A stretch of 8,150 nt of DNA from positions 1 to 8,150 of the forward strand of contig CAYYTU010000106.1 of the NCBI GenBank assembly GCA_964474655.1, read 5' to 3'. The notes under the pieces were generated by a model, which worked only from the letters and a program-made list of their open reading frames with translations, did not search any database and had not been told where the DNA came from. A program made the translations under genes and the position numbers. Below are positions 1-5,713 of this stretch, piece after piece. Every line of letters begins with the position of its first letter. Within the stretch, counting starts at the first letter, position 1. The stretch is from CAYYTU01 sp964474655 (GTDB taxonomy: Bacteria > Chloroflexota > Anaerolineae > B4-G1).

Positions 1-133
1 CAGCAATGAAGAAAGCGAGTGTCAATACTCGTAACGCTTCCTCCGATAAAAAAGGTATGCTCAGAAACCAAGCTCCCGGTATGACAAAAGCTAGAATGAA
101 CCTACGCTTGTTCAGAAGTTTTCTTCCGTGCAT
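1..133 (-). CDS. N-terminal part of a membrane protein, cut by the left window edge (possibly an ABC permease)
   Basis: A reading frame opens at ATG (131-133 on the minus strand) and stays open for 44 codons to the window edge. The peptide begins MHGRKLLNKRRFILAFVIPG, a basic start followed by a hydrophobic segment (about residues 12-28). A short acidic break (SEE, about residues 31-33) then leads into a second hydrophobic segment (RVLTLAFFIA, about residues 36-44). Basic residues followed by helices is the usual layout of an inner-membrane protein. GGGGA lies about 8 nt upstream of the ATG, and an in-frame TAG shortly upstream leaves no other good start. The pattern 'hydrophobic helix, SEEALRVLTLAFFIA' recalls the start of branched-chain amino-acid (LivM-like) ABC permeases, but 44 residues cannot settle the family. 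It lies on the same strand as the helicase, 206 nt downstream, and is probably an unrelated flanking gene. Confidence 0.5.
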   Translation of the reverse strand, partial: MHGRKLLNKRRFILAFVIPGAWFLSIPFLSEEALRVLTLAFFIA

Positions 134-339
134 TTTGGCTTCCCCATCTAATCGCAGCTATCTTATGGTAGACAGCACCTTGCAAGAGCCCTATTCCATT
201 TGACCTCAATGTGCCTTGTCTTGACCAAGCATTGTTTATCATTGAAACGCTTGATTTTTCGATGATCGCGCTGACAATCAAATTGAACTGCCGGATAACG
301 TCAGTCAGTTTTGAGCCTTGAACGGTCGATTCCAAGCAA

Positions 340-3300
340 TCATCCCACCAACGCCTCCCCACACACAATCCGCGGCAGCGAGTGGTTGCCCTCCTCGACC
401 GACTCCTCGCGCCTCGGCGTTGCCTCCAAGCCGTGGAGGTGATAGACGCGGGTGAGGGCTTCCAACAGAGGTTCTCCGTTCAACCCCTCGCGCCGGATGC
501 GGTTCAACTCGCTGCTCACGGCCGGCAACGGGCTGGGCTGCCGAAAGGCCACCTCCAACGCTGCGATCTGTTGGCGCAGGTCCTCATCGTCCGTCTGGCT
601 GTAAAACAGGCGCAGCTCGCGCCTCACGTACCGCTGGGCGCGGGTCAGGGAGACCGTGTGCTGCTGCTCGGCGCGACGGGCCTGCACCTCCTCGTCGAAG
701 CGCTCCTTGACGTCCATCACCAACTCGTTGTATCCCTCCGGCAGCGGGGCGCTGGGCGCATCCGGCTCGCAGCGCAGCAGATTGAGGATGCGCGGAATCT
801 CGCGCGTGACCACCTCGCCGTCCTCATCGACCAGGAACAGTTGCCGGTACCGACCGGCACGGCAGAAGACAACCGCGCCTTCCTGATCGCCCCGTCGACC
901 GCAGCGAATGCCGTCGCGCAGGCCCGTGATGCGCCGGTAGAGGTCCGGATCGTCCTCCTTGAGCTGGCGCACGATCTCCATCGCCTCGTTCAGGTCGACG
1001 AACTGATCATCATCGCCATCCTCGTGGCGGCCGATCTCACCCTGCGTGTAGATGGTGTACATCGCCTCCTCGTTCAGCCGCTCGCTGGGCTCCAGGATCG
1101 CTGCGTCCTCGCCGATGGTCTCGTGGATCTCCCGAATGCGCCGTTCCAGCTTCTCCCGCAGGCCCAGGTTCTTCTCCAGTTCCGTCTCCGGCAAGAAGTT
1201 GTAGGCATAGACCTCGTCGTGCTCGGAGCCGATGCGGTCGATGCGCCCGAAGCGTTGGATCAGCCGCACCGGGTTCCAGTGCAAATCGTAGTTGATCACC
1301 TTGTCGCAGTCCTGGAGGTTGAGCCCCTCGGCCAGCACGTCGGTGGCGATGAGGGTGTCAATTTCAGGCACACCCTCTGGCGGGCGATGTTGGGGATTGG
1401 CCCGCGGGGCGAATCGCCCCACGACGTTGGCCCGGCTCTTGGAGCTGCTGTAGACTACTTCCAGGCCCTCACCCCCGGCCCCGCCCCCGGTTTCAGGAGA
1501 GGGGTGATCGCCGACCAGGTTGTCGTGGAGGTACCGGGCGGTGTCGGCGTACTGGGTGAAGATCAGCCGCTTGCCCGTGCGCAGCGCCGGGCGCTCCAGC
1601 CAGTCCTGCAGCGTCCGCAGCTTGACGTCCTGCTCCGGCGTGATGGGCTCGACCAACGCCAGCATTCGGTCGAAGATGCGGATGTCATGCGCGATGTCGT
1701 CGCGCAGCGTCTGCCCGTCGAAATCACGGATGTCGTACCGCCCGCTAACCTCGGCCAGGGCGTCCATCAGCGCCTGCTCCTCGTCCTGATCCGACTCGTA
1801 GAGCAGTTCCTGGGCCTCCTCGCCGGCCGGGACGATGCCCTGATCCAGCGCCGCCAGGAATTGGCGGTGGATGCGCAGCATGCGGCGCACCGTCTCGCGG
1901 AAGGCGTGGACGCTCGACTCGAAGCGCTTGAAGAGCATAATGCGCATCAGGCCGCGCAGGTTGGCCCCGGCCCGCTGTAGGTCGGTGTAGGGCGGTTGAT
2001 CGCGCTTCTGGGGTTTGACGTAATTCCAGAGGCCGTAGCGGGCGTAGGTTAGGGTGGTGGACTGGGAAACTGGTAGACGGGTAGGTTGCCGGTTGGGCTG
2101 GCCCAGGTAGCCGCGCAGTTCCTGGTACAGCCCCTGGTAGGCAGCCTCGATGCTGTACTCAATCGTGCGCAGATTCCGCCGAGGGAAGAAATACCGCTCG
2201 CCGCCGACCAGCACGTAGGCCCGGCGCTCGCCCTCGCGATAGGGGGCGAAGTGGTCGGGATCGACGCGCTGATCGGTCTCAGCGTCGTACCCGTACCAGC
2301 GCAGGATATGGCTGCGCGTGCGGCGGATCAGTATCTCGCCCAGCAGGTCGGGCAGCCGCCGCTCGCCCGCCTCGACGAGCGAGAAGTAGTCCCCCAGATG
2401 GGGCGGATCGATGCGCAAATCGGTCACGTCCCGCTGGTGGAAGAGCTTGATCTGGTTATAGATGTCCCGCACCGATTTGTTGCGCGGCGTGGCGGTCAGG
2501 AAGACGCAGCGCTTGTCGCCGCTGCCCAGGAAGGTCTGGAGCACGCTGTAGCGCTGCGTGCTGGTGTTGCGGAAGTTGTGGCTCTCGTCGACCAGCACGA
2601 AGTCCCGGTAGCGATATCTTTCGTCCTGCACCATCCAGCCCGCGCCGTACCGCTCATCCTCGCGCAGCATACCGATCGAGAGCACCCGCGCGTCGAGCTG
2701 GTAGGCCTCGTTGTAGTGCTCCCACATCTCCACCAGCGAGGCCGGGCAGATGATCAGCGGACGCGCCCGCTCGGTGCGCTGGAAGTGCTTGACGATGGCC
2801 GCGCCGACGTAGGATTTGCCCAGCCCGACCACGTCCGCCACGAAGCAGCCGCTGTAGCGCCGAATCATCTGCACCGCCTGCTGCACGGCCCGCCGCTGGA
2901 ACTCGGTCAGGACAGCGGTGATGTCGTCGCGCCAGAGGAAGGCCTCGGCCTCTTCGCTCTCCAACTCATCTCGAACCAGCTCGTAGAGGGTTTTGAGGTA
3001 GATCTCGTAGGGCGTGACTTGGGCCAGGGGCCACGATTGGCGCAGTTCGCGCATCAGGTGGGCCTCGAAGTCCTGGGCCTCATCCCAGAGATCCCCGAAC
3101 CACTCGCTCAGCGCGGCGTGGTTGGCGTTGCCGTGCACCAGCACGTTGAGCTCGGTGTTGGAGGTGACCCCGGCCAGGGTGAAGTTGCTGGAACCGGCGA
3201 TGGCGATGCCGCGCTCCTCGCGGGGCACGGGCTGACCCTGAGCATCGTAGACGGGGCCGTAATCGAAGATGTAGGCCTTGGCGTGGAGGCGGCCCCGGGT

Positions 3301-3714
3301 GTAGACCCGCACCTTGAGCCGTTCCTCCTCGATCAGGCGCACCAGGGTATCGACCACCCGCTCGGCCTGGTCGCTCTGGTCCATCAGCGCGGCGGCCTGC
3401 CCGACGTTGGCGGCGGTGTCCTCGACCGCGCGCTCCATCTCCACACGCCGGGGGTAGGCCTGGGCCTCGGCGGCGCGCTCCACCTGCTCCAGGCGGCGGT
3501 AGCCCTCGGCGATCTGCTCAATGGTCCGGCGGCTGGAGGTGTTGCCGATCAGCAGGCGCAGTTCCTGGACGTTGGTCAGCTGGTCGGCCACGGCCTCCAG
3601 GCCGGATAGGAAGAAGTAGCCCACGGCGAACTTGGCCGCCTGGCAGCCGGGCAGGATCTGTCGGATGTGATCGACCAGTTTATCGTCGCGGTTGTCGATG
3701 ATGTCATGTGGCAT
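340..3714 (-). CDS. PLD-nuclease / SNF2-family helicase fusion protein (defence-type)
   Basis: A 1124-residue cytoplasmic ATP-driven DNA translocase fused to a phospholipase-D-type nuclease domain. Residues ~1-210 form the PLD part, with HAKAYIFD at 144-151 (the HxK pair) and GSSN at 174-177 followed by TSNTELNVL. Residues ~270-480 form RecA lobe 1: Walker A VVGLGKS (295-301), DESH box (376-379) and TATP motif III (407-410). Residues ~690-850 form lobe 2: IFTQYADTARYL (718-729), ATDVLAEGLNLQDC (790-803) and arginine-finger motif QRFGRIDRIGS (820-830). All key helicase residues are present, so it should be active as an ATPase. Only one HxK motif is seen, so the nuclease would need dimerisation or may be degenerate. 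The start ATG has GAGGAG 6 nt upstream. Two apparent in-frame repeat insertions occur near residues 737-750 and 541-556. Proteins of this architecture sit in restriction and anti-phage loci, often beside an adenine methyltransferase; here only a methyltransferase scar remains about 2 kb upstream. Function in defence is inferred. Confidence 0.93.
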   Translation of the reverse strand: MPHDIIDNRDDKLVDHIRQILPGCQAAKFAVGYFFLSGLEAVADQLTNVQELRLLIGNTSSRRTIEQIAEGYRRLEQVERAAEAQAYPRRVEMERAVEDTAANVGQAAALMDQSDQAERVVDTLVRLIEEERLKVRVYTRGRLHAKAYIFDYGPVYDAQGQPVPREERGIAIAGSSNFTLAGVTSNTELNVLVHGNANHAALSEWFGDLWDEAQDFEAHLMRELRQSWPLAQVTPYEIYLKTLYELVRDELESEEAEAFLWRDDITAVLTEFQRRAVQQAVQMIRRYSGCFVADVVGLGKSYVGAAIVKHFQRTERARPLIICPASLVEMWEHYNEAYQLDARVLSIGMLREDERYGAGWMVQDERYRYRDFVLVDESHNFRNTSTQRYSVLQTFLGSGDKRCVFLTATPRNKSVRDIYNQIKLFHQRDVTDLRIDPPHLGDYFSLVEAGERRLPDLLGEILIRRTRSHILRWYGYDAETDQRVDPDHFAPYREGERRAYVLVGGERYFFPRRNLRTIEYSIEAAYQGLYQELRGYLGQPNRQPTRLPVSQSTTLTYARYGLWNYVKPQKRDQPPYTDLQRAGANLRGLMRIMLFKRFESSVHAFRETVRRMLRIHRQFLAALDQGIVPAGEEAQELLYESDQDEEQALMDALAEVSGRYDIRDFDGQTLRDDIAHDIRIFDRMLALVEPITPEQDVKLRTLQDWLERPALRTGKRLIFTQYADTARYLHDNLVGDHPSPETGGGAGGEGLEVVYSSSKSRANVVGRFAPRANPQHRPPEGVPEIDTLIATDVLAEGLNLQDCDKVINYDLHWNPVRLIQRFGRIDRIGSEHDEVYAYNFLPETELEKNLGLREKLERRIREIHETIGEDAAILEPSERLNEEAMYTIYTQGEIGRHEDGDDDQFVDLNEAMEIVRQLKEDDPDLYRRITGLRDGIRCGRRGDQEGAVVFCRAGRYRQLFLVDEDGEVVTREIPRILNLLRCEPDAPSAPLPEGYNELVMDVKERFDEEVQARRAEQQHTVSLTRAQRYVRRELRLFYSQTDDEDLRQQIAALEVAFRQPSPLPAVSSELNRIRREGLNGEPLLEALTRVYHLHGLEATPRREESVEEGNHSLPRIVCGEALVG
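1465..1506 (-). repeat. GC-rich palindromic repeat inserted in frame in the helicase gene; G-quadruplex-capable
   Basis: These 42 nt encode residues 737-750, HPSPETGGGAGGEG, which interrupt helicase lobe 2 between NLVGD and LEVVYSSSKSR. CACCCC (1470-1475) and GGGGTG (1501-1506) form an inverted pair. On the coding strand the insert carries four guanine runs (G5, G4, G5, G3) separated by 1-3 nt, a canonical G-quadruplex pattern. The glycine/proline-rich, low-complexity peptide contrasts with the conserved helicase sequence on both sides, so I read it as a dispersed intergenic-type repeat that landed in a surface loop without breaking the frame. Confidence 0.6.
2051..2082. repeat. Four degenerate 8-bp tandem units inside the helicase gene
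   Basis: Plus-strand units AGGGTGGT, GGACTGGG, AAACTGGT and AGACGGGT share a loose consensus of the AGACTGGT type. The stretch falls in the region encoding about residues 541-556 (NRQPTRLPVSQSTTLT), a proline/threonine/serine-rich piece unlike its surroundings, in the linker between helicase lobes. It may be a decayed microsatellite insertion. The units are divergent, so this is a tentative call. Confidence 0.3.
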
Positions 3715-3727
3715 TTGACGCTCCTCA

Positions 3728-3756
3728 TTGACACTGATTGACGGGCATAGTATACT
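3728..3756 (+). promoter_or_regulatory. Sigma70-type promoter for the toxin-antitoxin cassette
   Basis: TTGACA (3728-3733, exact -35 consensus), a 17-nt spacer and TATACT (3751-3756, five of six -10 bases) point at the gene starting at 3796. Transcription would begin near 3763-3765, giving a ~30-nt leader containing the ribosome binding site GGAGG (3782-3786). The gap between the divergent genes is only 81 nt, so regulation here could also affect the helicase. Confidence 0.75.
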
Positions 3757-3758
3757 AT
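3747..3758. promoter_or_regulatory. Perfect 12-bp palindrome over the -10 box, probable operator
   Basis: ATAGTATACTAT is its own reverse complement and covers the whole -10 hexamer of the plus-strand promoter. It also presents TATACT (3749-3754) to the minus strand, where only a poor -35 (ACTTGG at 3772-3777) is available. A dimeric repressor bound here would block the cassette and could co-regulate the helicase. Autoregulation through such a site is usual for type II toxin-antitoxin operons, but no protein in the cassette has an obvious DNA-binding domain, so the regulator is unknown. Confidence 0.5.
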
Positions 3759-3795
3759 AACTTGCACTAAACCAAGTGATGGGAGGAAGGACTTA

Positions 3796-4110
3796 ATGAC
3801 CTCTTCACCCACAACTCTTAATCAAAATTTGCCCCTTCAGGTCGAGCCGGTGACTCTCCATCAGCTCCTGGAGGAGACACGCGGGCGCGAGGCTTTGCTC
3901 CGCCAGGTCATCCGCCAGATGGAACAAAAGTACGATTGTTCGCTGGAGGAGCTGGAGGCCCGCCTGGATCGGGGCGAAGGACGAGAGCATCCCGACTGGG
4001 AGGACTCAATCGTGTGGCGTAACGCCGTCGAAGCTCTCCAACGGACCCGCGCACTACAAAACATACTGGAATGGCTGGTCAACTCGCTCGCGCCGTCGCC
4101 CGTCTCATAG
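3796..4110 (+). CDS. Coiled-coil antitoxin-like partner of the TumE-family toxin
   Basis: A 104-residue soluble protein. After a flexible N-terminus (residues 1-18), a strongly helical, charged stretch (about 20-60, LLEETRGREALLRQVIRQME and onward) suggests a coiled coil. It is followed by HPDWEDSIVWRNAVEAL (65-81) and a final amphipathic helix ending at about residue 97. There is no helix-turn-helix or ribbon-helix-helix that I can see. It is the first gene behind a strong promoter, has GGAGG 9 nt before its ATG, and its 3' end overlaps the next gene by 40 nt in another frame, indicating translational coupling and obligate pairing. I recall similar short coiled-coil proteins with a WEDS-WRNA core preceding TumE-like genes. 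The antitoxin role is inferred from position and pairing; the partner described for TumE elsewhere (TumA) is an HTH protein, which this is not. Confidence 0.72.
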   Translation: MTSSPTTLNQNLPLQVEPVTLHQLLEETRGREALLRQVIRQMEQKYDCSLEELEARLDRGEGREHPDWEDSIVWRNAVEALQRTRALQNILEWLVNSLAPSPVS

Positions 4111-4418
4111 CCCGCTGTCCCCACGCACAAACCGCCCACGATCTGGTCACTAAACAGCGTGTTGTGCTGGAGGGTGGGTATGTGCTCGATCTGTACTTCA
4201 ACGAGACTCAGGGCAAGTACAGCTACACGCTTGTTCGGGGAGGGCGGCGCATCATCGGCTGGGACAATGCCCCCCATCACCCTGGACTGACGAACTTCCC
4301 CCACCACTTTCACCGCGAAGATGGTAGTGTTGTTCCTTCCTCTCTAACCGGTGTCCCGGAAGATGATATTGAAATTGTAGTCACTGAGTTGAATAGGCTT
4401 CTGGCGCGTCGCCTCTGA
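4071..4418 (+). CDS. tumE: TumE-family (DUF6516-like) toxin of a toxin-antitoxin pair
   Basis: A 115-residue protein with the recognisable core of the TumE/DUF6516 family. VLDLYFNETQGKYSYTLVRG (38-57) forms paired beta strands, followed by the signature IGWDNAPHHPGLTNFPHHFH (62-81) and a short acidic helix at the C-terminus (EDDIEIVVTELNRLL). The histidine cluster WDNAPHH...FPHHFH is the family's most conserved part and the likely active site. The family is annotated as a growth-inhibiting toxin and the molecular target is not something I can derive here. The start lies inside the upstream gene (40-nt overlap); no good ribosome binding site is visible, consistent with coupled translation. The sequence MAGQLARAVARLIARCPHAQ before the core is a plausible N-terminal helix. 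Symbol use follows family resemblance only. Confidence 0.8.
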   Translation: MAGQLARAVARLIARCPHAQTAHDLVTKQRVVLEGGYVLDLYFNETQGKYSYTLVRGGRRIIGWDNAPHHPGLTNFPHHFHREDGSVVPSSLTGVPEDDIEIVVTELNRLLARRL

Positions 4419-4456
4419 ACCTTCGTTTCGAGTTAGGTGTACATGGAGAAATAACG

Positions 4457-4654
4457 ATGGTCAAAGTCACGGAGGTAGCTTCGGCCCGCGTTCAAATTGT
4501 GCGCGAGATGAAGGCCGACGGTCTGGTCGAAACGCTGCCCTGGGCACAGCCACCGACGGTCTCATCAGCCGAACGCGCCCGTCTGGCAGAGAAGCTCAGC
4601 CACGGCAAGCCCCTCTCCGAAGACATCATTGAAGAGCGGGAGGAACGCGCGTGA
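4457..4654 (+). CDS. Orphan antitoxin-like small protein
   Basis: A 65-residue protein, 38 nt behind the TumE-like gene, with GGAGA 7 nt before its ATG. The N-terminal half (VTEVASARVQIVREMKADGL) looks helical. The C-terminal half ends in ARLAEKLSHGKPLSEDIIEE, a 'GKPLSE-(I/L)I(I/E)E' acidic tail of the kind found on short antitoxins preceding PIN-domain (VapC-like) toxins. Its stop codon overlaps a GTG in the arrangement GTGA that normally starts a coupled partner, but that frame reads GTG-AAG-TAG and ends at once. No PIN-domain sequence follows before the convergent gene at 4703. I therefore call it an antitoxin whose toxin has been lost, or an extra member of the TumE cassette. No function can be proved. 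Confidence 0.6.
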   Translation: MVKVTEVASARVQIVREMKADGLVETLPWAQPPTVSSAERARLAEKLSHGKPLSEDIIEEREERA

Positions 4655-4702
4655 AGTAGCGCCCTCTCCTATCGTCCATTTCCACTATCCGCGGTATTCC
4701 CC

Positions 4703-5137
4703 TCACGCCGAATCCGGGAAGAAGTCGTCGATGTACCTCAGATACCCCTTCAGCCCGGCCCGCTTGCTCCACGTCTGGATCGATTTCCGAACGCGCTTGA
4801 GGCAATCGTACATCTCCTGGACCGTGATGGGCTCCATCGGGATTTCCACTGGTTCCCCTTCTTTAGTGGTGATTTCCCCCCGGCCCAGTCGCATCTCGGC
4901 CATAGTATGCACGAGGCCATAGACCTTTCGGGGCAGCGGATTCAACCCCTCGGCGGGGTCATCAATCTCTCGCCCGGCAGCCTCGGCCCTGTAAAGGTCC
5001 ATCAACGCATCCACAGCGGTCTGGGCATGCCAGTCGGTCAAATCGGGGTGCTCGCGCGCCACCTGCACGATGGCGAACTCCAGATTCTGCAAAACGTCCA
5101 TGTACTGCTCTTCAAAACTACTCCGTCTCATCTTCAT
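4703..5137 (-). CDS. Unrecognised 144-residue helical protein
   Basis: I do not recognise this family. The protein is soluble, with no signal peptide or membrane helix. It looks predominantly helical at the start (EEQYMDVLQNLEFAIVQVAR, ~9-28; DWHAQTAVDALMDLYRAEAA, ~35-54), has a proline-containing middle (NPLPRKVYGLVHTMAEMRLG, ~66-85), a short strand-like part (EPVEIPMEPITVQEM) and a basic helical C-terminal region (DCLKRVRKSIQTWSKRAGLK, ~111-130) ending YIDDFFPDSA. AGGAGG sits 5 nt before the ATG at 5137; a second in-frame ATG at 5131 is 11 nt away and less well placed. It is convergent with the antitoxin-like gene (48 nt between stops) and on the helicase strand, so it could be an accessory protein of the decayed defence locus. 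This is position-based inference only. Confidence 0.75.
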   Translation of the reverse strand: MKMRRSSFEEQYMDVLQNLEFAIVQVAREHPDLTDWHAQTAVDALMDLYRAEAAGREIDDPAEGLNPLPRKVYGLVHTMAEMRLGRGEITTKEGEPVEIPMEPITVQEMYDCLKRVRKSIQTWSKRAGLKGYLRYIDDFFPDSA

Positions 5138-5177
5138 TTACACCTCCTAACCCGGACAGAGCCGGAACCAAAAGTTA

Positions 5178-5243
5178 ACCACGGATTGCACTGATTTTCA
5201 CTGATTTTTTCTCTCAATCCGTGTAATCCGTGAAATCTGTGGT
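5178..5243. repeat. Long imperfect inverted repeat (dispersed hairpin element)
   Basis: The left arm (5178-5206, begins ACCACGGATTGCACTGATT) and right arm (5216-5243, ends AATCTGTGGT) pair over ~28 positions with four mismatches, one bulge and two G-U wobbles, around a 9-nt pyrimidine-rich loop. Each arm is itself a short-period repeat (CAC[TG]GATT on the left, AATCCGTG on the right, period 9-11). Repeats of this ATCCGTG/CACGGAT type occur between genes in many unrelated bacteria. It lies 41 nt upstream of the ATG of the 144-residue gene, so it could affect transcription entering that gene. Confidence 0.75.
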
Positions 5244-5288
5244 CAATCCTTGCTTTTTGTACAAGAATTTGACCGGTAAGGTACTATT

Positions 5289-5438
5289 GAGACTGTTAAA
5301 AAATTCGCCTCCAAGGTGACCGGCACTTAGAAATTAGGTCACAAAGGCATTTTCGAGGGCTAAATGAGCTTGCTAGCACTCAAAATAGTGCACTCTAGGA
5401 AATGCCGGTCACCTGAACCTCAATTATTTAAGACTCTC
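5289..5438. mobile_element. 150-bp MITE-like element with terminal inverted repeats and TATT target duplication
   Basis: The ends are inverted copies of each other. The outer 17 bp (GAGACTGTTAAAAAATT on the left; GAGAGTCTTAAATAATT reading in from the right) match at 14 positions. A variable 7-8 nt follows, then 12 bp match perfectly (AGGTGACCGGCA at 5314-5325, TGCCGGTCACCT at 5403-5414). TATT directly flanks both sides (5285-5288 and 5439-5442), as expected of a 4-bp target duplication. The 77-bp core has no gene and contains a further small palindrome around TGCTAGCA (~5370-5378). The size, lack of coding capacity and long terminal repeats fit a miniature inverted-repeat transposable element mobilised by a DDE transposase elsewhere in the genome. 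I do not assign an IS family. Its right end coincides with the stop codon of the 91-residue gene. Confidence 0.72.
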
Positions 5439-5713
5439 TATTTAGAAAACTGAACCGTGCAGTCCTCGTAGAAATCCCAGCTATAGAACTTGACCGTCTC
5501 AAAAACTTCATCCACCACTTTGTATTGGGCCGTGCGACGCATCTCGAACTCCAGGATCGCGACACGTGACTCATCGGGATCAATCCTGACGGAGACGGAA
5601 TCGGCGCTCAGGGCCAAATCCTCCCCTGCACTCCGGAGGGCAGGTTTTACCGTCTCGGGGTCAAGTGGGTTGCACACAACTTCGGCCCTCACATGCATTG
5701 ATCTCGTTAGCAT
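5438..5713 (-). CDS. Unrecognised 91-residue alpha/beta protein, formerly downstream of a methyltransferase
   Basis: I do not recognise this family with confidence. The apparent order is strand (MHVRAEVVC), helix (DPETVKPALRSA), two strands (DSVSVRIDPD, RVAILEFEMR), helix (YKVVDEVFETVKFYSW) and a final strand (CTVQFS), a small alpha/beta fold faintly like Pcc1-type subunits; that resemblance is weak. GGAG lies 5 nt before the ATG. The start overlaps the stop codon of the methyltransferase scar (ATGCTAA), which shows that this was the next gene of a tightly coupled operon. The stop TAG is built from the target duplication and the last base of the MITE. Removing the element and one TATT copy restores TAG at the same codon, so the protein was not shortened by the insertion. 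Confidence 0.65.
   Translation of the reverse strand: MLTRSMHVRAEVVCNPLDPETVKPALRSAGEDLALSADSVSVRIDPDESRVAILEFEMRRTAQYKVVDEVFETVKFYSWDFYEDCTVQFSK

Noticed and set aside
134..339. Spacer between the helicase stop and the left-edge gene, checked for RNA genes, promoters and gene remnants
   Set aside because: No tRNA-like fold, clear promoter, terminator or recognisable protein remnant was found.
102..368. 88-codon frame on minus overlapping the helicase end
   Set aside because: It overlaps the helicase C-terminus and the start of the left-edge membrane protein in other frames, has no convincing ribosome binding site and no recognisable features. The ATG at 133 with GGGGA upstream is better supported.
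382..1980. 532-codon open frame on the plus strand
   Set aside because: It lies antisense to the conserved helicase, has the Leu/Val/Ala/Arg/Gln-rich composition of a GC-rich gene read backwards, and shows no domain. It is a shadow.
2086..3609. 507-codon open frame on the plus strand
   Set aside because: Also antisense to the PLD and helicase domains, compositionally artificial, with no recognisable motif. The minus-strand protein accounts for the sequence.
5178..5438. Possible CRISPR array in the repeat-rich gap
   Set aside because: The repeats are inverted arms and short-period units, not evenly spaced direct repeats with unique spacers, and no cas gene is present.
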